Assembly (NCBI RefSeq): GCF_023856365.1
Contig: NC_064548.1
Coordinates: 11,023,642 to 11,087,641, forward strand
Reading direction: 5' to 3'
Length of the DNA stretch: 64,000 nucleotides
Origin: Brienomyrus brachyistius
Lineage: Eukaryota; Chordata; Actinopteri; Osteoglossiformes; Mormyridae
Shown in pieces: positions 56,142 to 64,000 of this stretch (position 1 is its first letter; every line of letters starts with the position of its first letter). The notes below the pieces were generated by a model. The model was not told where the DNA came from. It ran no database searches and saw only the letters and a list, made by a program, of their open reading frames with translations. A program made the position numbers and the translations under genes.

Positions 56142-56428
56142 TGTCATGCCCTGCTCGTCGGCTCCTCCTGTGTGCCACGCCCCCTGCCTACCCACGTGTT
56201 TTCTCCCGATTGTACCCAGCTGTATCTAGTTCATTGGCTCAGTCCTGTGTATATCAGTCCGTGTCTTACCCGAGTCCAGTGTCCGTCATTGATGTTGTCA
56301 ATGTCTGTTTCCCGACCTGCTCCAGTTTCCCCGATTAAAACCCCGTTTTCCCGTATCCCGCTTGCCTGCCTGCTCCTTTCCCGCACGATCGCTGCTCTGC
56401 TCGCGATCGCTCACCTCGTCCCGTGACA
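56142..56428 (+). repeat. 3' LTR of the young retrotransposon
   Basis: 287 bp, identical to the 5' LTR except T at 56347 in place of C. It is preceded by a nine-G tract and TTC, and followed by the ATTGT target duplication. Confidence 0.92.
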
Positions 56429-56433
56429 ATTGT

Positions 56434-57300
56434 GTGTAGAGTTAGTGAAATTTCTTCCCTGCTAGATGTTCCACGGCCTACTGTAATTGGTGTTATTGCA
56501 AAGTGGAAGCATTTAGGGAAAACAGAAACTCAGCCATAAAGACCATGAAAAGTCACAGAGTGGGATTACCGTGTGCTGAGGCTTATAGTGAGTAAGATGC
56601 CAACACTCTGTAGACTCAGTAACTGCAGAGTTCTGAACTTCCTCTGGCATTAACGCCAGCACAAAATCTGTGCACCGCAAGCTTCATGGAATGGGCAAGC
56701 CAAGCGCAATGCCAAGTGTCAGAAGGAGTGAAGCATGCTGCCACTGGACTCTGGAGCACAAGTGACAAATCACACATCTCTAATGCACGAGTCTAGCTTT
56801 GGCAGATGTCAGGAGAATGATACCTACCTGACTGCTTTGTGCCAATTGTAAAGTTTGGTTTAGGAGGGATAATGGTATGGGGTGGTTTTACAGGGGTTGG
56901 GCTAGGCCCCTTGGGTCCAGTGAAGGGACCTCCTAATGCTTCAGCATACTAAGACATTTTGAACAATACCATGCTTCGAACTTTGTTGGAAAGGTTTGTT
57001 CTAGCATGACTGTGCCCCAGTACACAAAGGTGCATAACAATATGGTTGGAGAGGTTTGGTGTGGAAGAACTTGACTACCCTGCACATAGCCCTGACCTCA
57101 ACCCCATCAAACACTTTTGGGACGAACTACAACAGAGATTGCGAGCCAGGCCTTCATGTCCAGCATCAGTGTCTGACCTCACAAATGCTCTTCTGGATGA
57201 ATGGACAAAAATTTCCACAGAGACACTCCATACTCTTGTGGAATGCCTTCCCAGAAGAGTGGCAGCTGTTATATATTGGCAGACCAACTTCATGTTGATG
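56434..57300 (+). mobile_element. Tc1-like transposase relic
   Basis: Degraded transposase reading rightward. The C-terminal part (57046-57285) is still open and encodes FGVEELDYPAHSPDLNPIKH followed by FWDELQQRLRARP, which includes the DDE-domain PDLNPIxHxWDEL motif. Upstream segments are frameshifted. It begins immediately right of the LTR element's target duplication, so the LTR element probably inserted at or within it. Confidence 0.75.
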
Positions 57301-57329
57301 CTTATGGATTTAGAATGGAATGTGTGTAT

Positions 57330-57384
57330 GTGTGTGTGTGTTTGCGTGTGTACATTTATACACACGCAAACACATACACACACT
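57330..57384. repeat. inverted repeat (hairpin-capable) at the edge of the Tc1 relic
   Basis: Left arm ...TGTGTTTGCGTGTGTA (ends 57352), a 6-nt spacer, right arm TACACACGCAAACACA... with one mismatch over about 24 bp. Confidence 0.75.
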
Positions 57385-58073
57385 CATATAAATGATTATT
57401 TAATTTTAATTCCTATTTTTTGCAACAGTAATGGTCCTTGAAGACTATATACTTCTTCAGCAAGCATGAAGGATATTGTTTTCTGAGTAATATGCATAAA
57501 AATTAAAAAAATAGGAAAATCAATTATATTTAACCAAATGGAAAAATAATGAATAAAGGTTCCTCATCTTGTGTGAGACATAGAGGTCCCTGAAAAATTT
57601 TAACAGAAATACATAAACTGAACATTTTAAAAAAGCATTTTAATATCATTTAATTGTCACATCATAGGCAAGGACAGAGGCGAAGACAGGCGTCAGGACA
57701 CTCAAAAGGAAGTTTATTGAAAATTTTCAACACAAATGGCGAACTCAAAAGGACCACAGGGGTTCAAAATGGGGAGAGAAGGAGTGGGCAAGATGAGACA
57801 GCAGTTGACCCTATCAGGAGCACAAGAAGGTAGCAGCATCAATTACTGGACTGGGGACCTCAAAACTGGGGGGCACTTTATACATCATTAACGAGGGAGC
57901 AGACAAGGGGCAACTGGAGTGAGGCACACGAGGACTTAAATGAGAGGTATGACAAATTAATAACAGGTGAGACTCTTAAGAATCCACACAAGGGTAAGAA
58001 CAAGGGGGCAGGAACGCAGAGCATGGCATTAATGCCTTCAGGCTTTGTTGCATGATTCTTGACCTTGACTTTC

Positions 58074-58500
58074 TGTGTGTGGAATTTGCATGTTCTCGCC
58101 CTGTTTCTGCACAGGCTTCCCTCGTGGTTCTCCTTCGCTCTTTGCGTGTGGAATTTGCATGTTCTCGCCCTGTTTCTGCCCAGGCCTCCCTCGTGGTTCT
58201 CCTTCGCTCTTTGTGTGTGGAATTTGCATGTTCTCTCCACGTCCTTTTTCTGCACAGGCTTCCCTCGTGATTCTCCTACGCTCTTTGTGTGTGGAATTTG
58301 CATGTTCTCGCCCTGTTTCTGCAGAGGCTTCCCTCATGGTTCTCCTACGCTCTTTGTGTGTGGAATTTGCATGTTCTCGCCCTGTTTCTGCACAGGCTTC
58401 CCTCGTGGTTCTCCTTCGCTCTGTGTGTGGGGAGCTTGCATGTTTTCACCCTGTTTTCGCACAGACTTCCCTCCTGTTTCTTCAGTTTCCTCTAGGAGTT
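58074..58500. repeat. 69-bp minisatellite, six units
   Basis: Units of GTGTGGAATTTGCATGTTCT plus about 50 bp, with the GGAATT or GGAGCT landmarks at 58081, 58150, 58219, 58293, 58362 and 58431. One unit is 74 bp. The motif matches the GTGTGGAGTTTGCATGTTC section of the ATGG-tail SINE, so it grew from a SINE fragment. The period is a multiple of three, so long spurious frames are open on both strands. Confidence 0.92.
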
Positions 58501-58896
58501 CAAAAATGTGTAGTTAGACAAATTGACTAAATTGCCCAGAGGATGTCAGTTTGCACCCTGTGATGAACTGGCATCTCATCCAGGGCATCCCCTGCCTTGT
58601 GTTTGCTGGGATGGGCTCCAGGCTCACGGTGACTGGATTAGCAGTTATTTTTGCAGTATGTTTTAAATTGAGGTTGCATCCCAAATTGACATATCTATCG
58701 ATATTGATTTAAAGGTATATTCATCCCAAGAGATTCTTACACTCCTGCTAACAGCTGGGAAGCTAATCCTTACATTTCACTTTCAAAGATGTAGAAATAC
58801 AGCTGTTTGGCAGATGAGGGAACTCGAGTTACGTACTTGTAACTCAACTTGGCAAAAGTGAAGGAAAGATTTGGACTCAACTTGGACTTGGGGGGG

Positions 58897-58897
<1 letters not shown>

Positions 58898-58944
<47 letters not shown>
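58898..58944. repeat. A-tract and (TA)n microsatellite
   Basis: GGGGGG, then a run of A, then about 32 bp of TA. Confidence 0.95.
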
Positions 58945-58949
<5 letters not shown>

Positions 58950-60019
58950 AAGGCACTTACCTCTATGTTGTTTCTTCTGGAAGGCAAATAAAAACTACTA
59001 ATATTCCAAATTACGATCATATATTGGCTGTCCTGAGTATTTTTTTAGGAATGCATTGTTTGTTTTTTTTTGTAGCCAAGAACTGGCATCTTCATTAGAG
59101 AGAGTCCATTAAATTTAAAAGGCTTCTCATGTAAAACTGCTGAGATGGACTGGAAAATTCTGTGAGCAATAACTTTCTGTGTCTTGGATGTTTTTTAGTT
59201 CCTCCAGTATAGTTCCCCCTCCAAAGGAAGGAATAGTAGTACTTAGAACATGTCGAGACAAAATAAAGAACTTATGCACAGTCTAAAGGAAATACTTTTG
59301 TCTCATTGATACCTACAGTAGTATGAGTCAAATCATATACACAACCAATTTAACTGAGAGTAAGTGGGCTGAGGATATGAAATCAGCAACTGAGCATTTA
59401 TTTAGGATATAAATGAGTCTTAAGATATGATTTAAAAAAAAAGAGTTTTGGTTGTGCATTGGTAGCAAATTATTTAAATTACTTCAAATTAAAGTCTTTT
59501 TAAATTTATATTTGTATTGTGTGCTCAGAATAATGCATTTAGGGTGGAAAAGTTTTCATGCTGTTACTCAATCTCAATTTTTCCAGAACAAATTCTGCAG
59601 AAAATCCAGCCCTCAGCCACCCTCCCACACACAGGGAACTTTAGAAAACTTCTTGAGTTCCATGGTATTTTTATTTCTGGGAACGCCTTTAAAATGTAAA
59701 TTCTGGCAATTTCCAGCTAGTCAAGCCTCGAAGAGCACTGAATGCAGTTTGCATAATTTTTTAGTGAATGAAGGTTTTTTTTTTTTTGACTAGATCCTAC
59801 CTACATTTCTGGATTATCACCAGGTAATAAGTGATTACAAATGCAAGACAAAACATAACTTTACTGGTGTCCCGGGGAAAATGTTTGTTGTCCAGTAACG
59901 TTACAAAATACATCTCAGCATAATACCTCTCAAAGACAGACAGGCAGACAGACTGACAAACAGAAACAAACAAATGTTAATATTATTACGCGTTAGAAAT
60001 AATTATAGTTTACCCTATA

Positions 60020-60022
<3 letters not shown>

Positions 60023-60090
<68 letters not shown>
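60023..60090. repeat. (AT)n microsatellite upstream of the plus-strand promoter
   Basis: About 68 bp of uninterrupted AT, 280 bp upstream of the CRE at 60374. Confidence 0.97.
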
Positions 60091-60093
<3 letters not shown>

Positions 60094-60373
60094 ATATTTA
60101 TTGGTTTTAAATATATTACAAAACAATTTGTTTTATCTCGGTTATTTATTTCGGTTTATCTTCCAAATGCTTACAAACGGGAAAATATGATTTTTCGCCT
60201 ACACAGCAAATGTATTTTTGTGTTTTTGCATGCAGTAGTTTGTCTGTAACTGTGTGTGTTATACACATATAACGGGGCAGATTTCCCTCTGTTGCATTTT
60301 TTCTGTCTTATCCCTTTAAATTGGCATCAGGCTGTCGGGGTATATTGGAATAACGCTGTCTCTGCTTGGCGGC

Positions 60374-60381
60374 TGACGTCA
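60374..60381. promoter_or_regulatory. perfect palindromic CRE (TGACGTCA)
   Basis: Full CREB/ATF consensus located just upstream of a CpG-rich stretch and a strong splice donor, in otherwise AT-rich DNA. This is the position expected of a core-promoter CRE. Its use is inferred. Confidence 0.55.
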
Positions 60382-60399
60382 TTAAACTTTCCCATTCCA

Positions 60400-60507
60400 G
60401 TGGCTTTACTGAGATGAGGGAAGATGCGAGTCTTCGCGAGCTAGAGCGCGAGGTAGGGAACGAGCGAGCGTCCGAGGATCTGCGAGCAGGCGATCAGGCA
60501 CGAAACT
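60400..60507 (+). other. candidate non-coding first exon of a rightward gene (gulp1 is one possibility)
   Basis: From about 60400 to 60507 the sequence is CpG-dense (repeated GCGAG/CGAGCG). It ends at the donor AAACT|GTAAGTGC (GT at 60508-60509) and is followed by AT-rich intron-like DNA to the window end. The one ATG in the stretch (60413) opens a frame of unknown coding value; no coding exon is recognisable downstream within the window. In mammals the plus-strand gene beyond CALCRL-TFPI is GULP1, so gulp1 is a synteny guess only. The exon start is approximate. Confidence 0.45.
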
Positions 60508-63500
60508 GTAAGTGCTTGGTTTTTACATTTTTGCTTTCAAAATAATCAAAAACAGACATGCTTGCCTCTTTCGGGACAGTACACGTAACTGAAAACATCA
60601 GTAACAAGAATAAACTCTGGTTAGTCATATTTTTCCCGCAGCTTCTTTGTGAGTAAGTTGATGGTTTGTAAGGAAAAAAGGTAAACAGGGCTTTTTTTTC
60701 GTTGGTTTCCGTTTTGTTTCCCTACCGTCTTTCACATAATATACTAAGCTAGTTGTGTTATTTGGGTTGCAGGAAACTTTGCTGCGATTGGTAATCAAAG
60801 GAGAAACTGTCCTTCTTCAAAACTCATAAGTTAATTTGAAAGCATAATCGCGAGTATAAGCTTAAGTTCGACTATCTTGCAGTGCTACCCCTGTTCCATT
60901 AATGCTTTGTTCAAAGTAAATAAGTAAAAAACGCTCACATTTCATTCCGTTGAGTTGTGCACCATAAGAACAAACATTCGTGTTTACCAGTGCTAAACAT
61001 TACCATTTGACTACGATTGACCGGTTGTAAACATTCCAGCAATCCCTGCGGCATTCATACCAATTGCAAACATGTGTACTGGTCAGGATGCATTATTAAT
61101 AAACAAAACTGAGGTGTAATTTAAACAAACGTAATGCCCCACTTCAGCTATCAACATGTCCTATAATGTTTTAAGATCAGCATATGAATTTGTATCGTGC
61201 TTCATTGTCCAGTATTAATATAATGACGATTTTCTGATTGACTTACTTTACTACGAAAGCCTCGTAATAATCACTGAGGTTAATTTTGCTTGCGGGACCT
61301 GATTTTTGTTGTCAAAACAGTGCTCAATACCTTAAATATAGCTGATGAACTTGACTGTTTTATAGCGCAGTACTTCTCTCTGAACTAATATTTGGATTTC
61401 TTTGGTATGCCCTTGCCCTATGCGAATTCAGCTTGTTTTCGCTGAATGCTCTCGCGTACAAAAAGGGCAACACACTGTTGCATCACTGCCTGGGAAGTGA
61501 TCTGTGCCCCTTTTATCTTAGTAATACTGCGGTCTCCTTTATAGATTTCTCCTTACAGTAATGATAATTACTCCATTTTTGCTTGAGCTAAAATAGCACT
61601 TCATGTCGACAAAGGGTTTTTTTTCCTTTAAAACTAATAACATAGTTTTTATGTAATTTATATAATAAAGCAATAATAAATAAATGTACCACATACATGT
61701 TTCATTCCGAAAGTGTGATTAGAAATAACTACATACATATCTGGCTTTGTAAAGATCTGTTGTGCTTTTAAGTATTTTTTTATTTTGCCTTGATTTGTTT
61801 TTTTAGGCTGAAGATTAAAATAAAGCTTTGAACTTACACTTAAATATATAAACACATTATATTGTACTATCAAGCTTTAATTTTCAGATCCCTGGAATTG
61901 TGTATGTATATTTTCACAAAATGCCATTGCTTTATGATGTGTGCAGAGCCAGTTATAAGCAGTAATTTCACTGAAATATCAACAGTGCTCCTCCATCACA
62001 TTAATTGATGGAGGCTGAACATAGACATCAAACTGGTAACAAAAATAAGTGCTGTGTATCTCTTGTAAAGTATTAAGAAAATCTCGTCATTTGTTTAAAC
62101 TTGTTTTCTGCATGTTTGATGAATGTAGCGCGCAGACTTGAATACCTACTAACTGATTTTTGAGTGAGACTGTGTTGTAAGAAGACAGTGATGATGGATA
62201 ATGTGTGTCAAAACAAAATAGCTGTCCTTCTGTTGCAGTTACTAAATAAAAAATTAAGCATGTTTACTAATGGGGGGGGGAGGGATGGAGTTTATTTATT
62301 GATGATCATATTTGCATTGTGATATGTAGCATGGATTTTTTTAATGAATAAAGATTAGGATTTATATTCACAAGCAAAAGCAGTACTGATATTGGCAGTG
62401 ACGAGTGTGCACATCTTTTGGGTTTAGCGCTGTCATTTTTACTGTTTTTTTTTTTGATAGGTGAGTCGAGCAGTGCTCTGGTATGTTTCTGCATGGCTTC
62501 CCACCTCCTGTTGTCTCTGTGGGCTGTCTATGCATTTGTCAAGTGCAGCCATCCGCCTTAGCGACTGATAATGTTATCGCTGTCAGAAAGTCCTCCCTTC
62601 TCCCCACTGTCAATCTGATCTTCATCACTGCATTCCCAGATGTACTCTAACTTATAAATAACCTCCTGTCAGAATTAATTTGTTCATATCATGTTTTCTT
62701 GCTTTTTTAAGGTCACCTATCTCAGGTGAGTTGGAGAGGAAAACAAATGGGCACTTAACCTATATGTTTTGCTGAAAGGAAGCTGTGACATTTCAGTTTC
62801 TCAGTTAATAAGCATGCATTTATATATACATTATTTCAATTTTTGAAGTCTTGAATGTGTTTTTGTATTCATTTGTAAAAAATAAAGCAAAGAATGTCAT
62901 TTTAGCTGGTAAATAAAACTTTAATGAACAATTTCATTTATTAAAGAAGTACTGGCTTAAATTACACTATTAAATGTACTATTAAGAGAATTAGTGTGAT
63001 GAAAGTGTATTTTTAGTTTTGGAAGATCAGTGTATAGATCCACCTGGCAACAGTATAAAGTGTACATTGCGTGTTGATAAAATCAATGATGGTTATATTG
63101 ATGATAGCACAGTGACAGTTTGGCCTCCTTTAAATGATGCTTTGTGCTAACATAACTGGAAACTGCAATATGCACTGCTGGAGGGTTTCAGCTTCCAAAA
63201 AAGCCCCCCCAAAAGCCACTCTTATGAAGAAAGCACGGGGTCAGCCAGGATTAAGTTTTATTCATTTTTTTGTGGGCCAGTGACTAGTTAACAGTATTGC
63301 CAAATAAATTCAGTAGTTGTTTGTTTATAAGCAATTATTGTTGATGAATTTTAAGCACATTCCCTGCTCCCTAGGGAAAACTGTCAGTCCTGGTCAGACT
63401 GACCACAAATGATGCCCCCCCCCCCCCACAACAGTCTTAGGAACTGCAGGTTACTCCTATTGGTCAAATAAAGGCCATTTAGTTTTACCTTTAAAAGCAA

Positions 63501-64000
63501 GTGCTCTGCCTTGTAACATCACCCAGGGAAGGTGCGACCTTGACCTGAAATCTCTCGTGGACAAGCCGTTTCATAGGAAATCGCTGACAGACCTTGTTCA
63601 GCCAAGTATCTATTTTTGGTCTGGGGAAGAGGTGTAATCTTGATTACACTACACTTGAATACTTTATTGCTGAACTGGTGAGCTGGATGAGAAGAACCCC
63701 CACCAAGGTTTTATTAAAATCTGTTGCCCAGTGAACGAGTTGGCAGATTTCTTGTCTTGCTTAGTTCCTTGCCAAGGCGACCAGTGTAATTTAAGTCTGC
63801 ATTGTACTGGGACAAAGCAAAGCAAACTTTGACTTTTCAAACAAAAGGAAATGAGGAAGTATGTCATGGCAGACAGATTTTATTATTAGCAGAATTTAGG
63901 CGGCGCCAATTCATTTGTTATTTTTATTACTTGAAAGTTGATCTGTATTACTGTTTATGATTTATTAGTCATTGATAATCCGTTCTGCTCTTGTATAATG
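60508..64000 (+). other. putative first intron of the rightward gene
   Basis: AT-rich sequence with no recognised coding exon. G-run near 62272 and C-run near 63415. Read as intron only because of the donor at 60508. Confidence 0.35.

Larger units (their letters stand above)
52768..56428 (+). mobile_element. complete young LTR retrotransposon, sushi/Tf1-like, non-autonomous
   Basis: Two 287-bp direct LTRs (52768-53054 and 56142-56428) begin TGTCA and end TGACA. They are flanked by the 5-bp target duplication ATTGT (52763-52767, 56429-56433). I counted one LTR difference (C at 52973, T at 56347), so insertion is recent. The interior is 3.1 kb and strikingly GC-rich, with long open frames of Pro/Ala-rich tandem repeats. 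I see no capsid, CCHC, protease, reverse transcriptase, RNase H or integrase motifs, so movement must depend on a partner element. A G-run (56130-56138) precedes the 3' LTR as a polypurine-like tract. Classification rests on LTR structure and the self-priming PBS, not on pol. Confidence 0.9.

Noticed and set aside
53180..56195. Minus-strand and alternative-frame ORFs of 180-530 codons in the LTR element
   Set aside because: GC-rich repeats lack stop codons in all frames; only the frame starting at the ATG after the LTR has positional support.
57878..58530. Open frames of 140-152 codons on both strands
   Set aside because: Generated by the 69-bp minisatellite, whose period is a multiple of three.

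Overview
The window is nuclear DNA from a ray-finned fish, almost certainly a teleost. It has one intron-rich vertebrate GPCR gene with GT-AG introns. It also carries a typical fish repeat load: Tc1-like elements, MITEs, tRNA- and 5S-derived SINEs, sushi-like LTRs, LINE fragments, and many CA and AT microsatellites. It is not bacterial; operons, ribosome binding sites and terminators do not apply.

Main gene. The minus strand from 21924 down to 14588 holds a complete 12-coding-exon class B GPCR gene, calcrl (calcitonin receptor-like receptor, the CGRP/adrenomedullin receptor core). I spliced it by hand. All junctions are GT-AG, all phases join, the CDS is 1401 nt, and the product is 466 aa with a signal peptide, the six ectodomain cysteines, seven transmembrane segments and a C-tail. 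A likely 3' UTR runs down to about 12.3 kb. A GC-richer patch near 28.4-28.6 kb is a plausible non-coding first exon or promoter, about 6.5 kb upstream of the ATG.

Other gene signal. At 60.37-60.51 kb on the plus strand there is a perfect CRE (TGACGTCA), a CpG-rich stretch and a strong splice donor. It looks like a promoter plus non-coding first exon of a gene that continues to the right. Mammalian gene order makes gulp1 a candidate, but no coding exon is visible. No tfpi-like Kunitz exon was seen between calcrl and this promoter.

Layout. 1-12 kb: gene-free, SINEs, microsatellites, one solo sushi-like LTR. 12.3-14.6 kb: presumptive calcrl 3' UTR with a MITE. 14.6-21.96 kb: calcrl coding exons. 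22-28.6 kb: probable first intron and promoter. 28.6-36 kb: gene-free, with a Tc1-like relic and a hAT MITE. 36.2-37.9 kb: LINE fragment with an internal 41-bp minisatellite. 38-52 kb: nested repeats (composite SINE, Tc1-like elements, an ERV-like solo LTR, a 5S SINE, a LINE C-terminal fragment). 52.77-56.43 kb: a very young, structurally complete LTR retrotransposon with two 287-bp LTRs differing at one base and a 5-bp target duplication. Its interior lacks gag-pol domains and encodes GC-rich proline/alanine tandem-repeat ORFs. 56.4-58.5 kb: Tc1-like relic and a 69-bp minisatellite. 58.6-64 kb: AT-rich DNA with the plus-strand promoter.

The most unusual object is the LTR element. Its putative primer-binding site is complementary to sequence about 30 bp downstream of the LTR TATA motif, as expected for Tf1/sushi-type self-priming. 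It looks like a recently active non-autonomous element carrying an expanded Pro/Ala-rich ORF.
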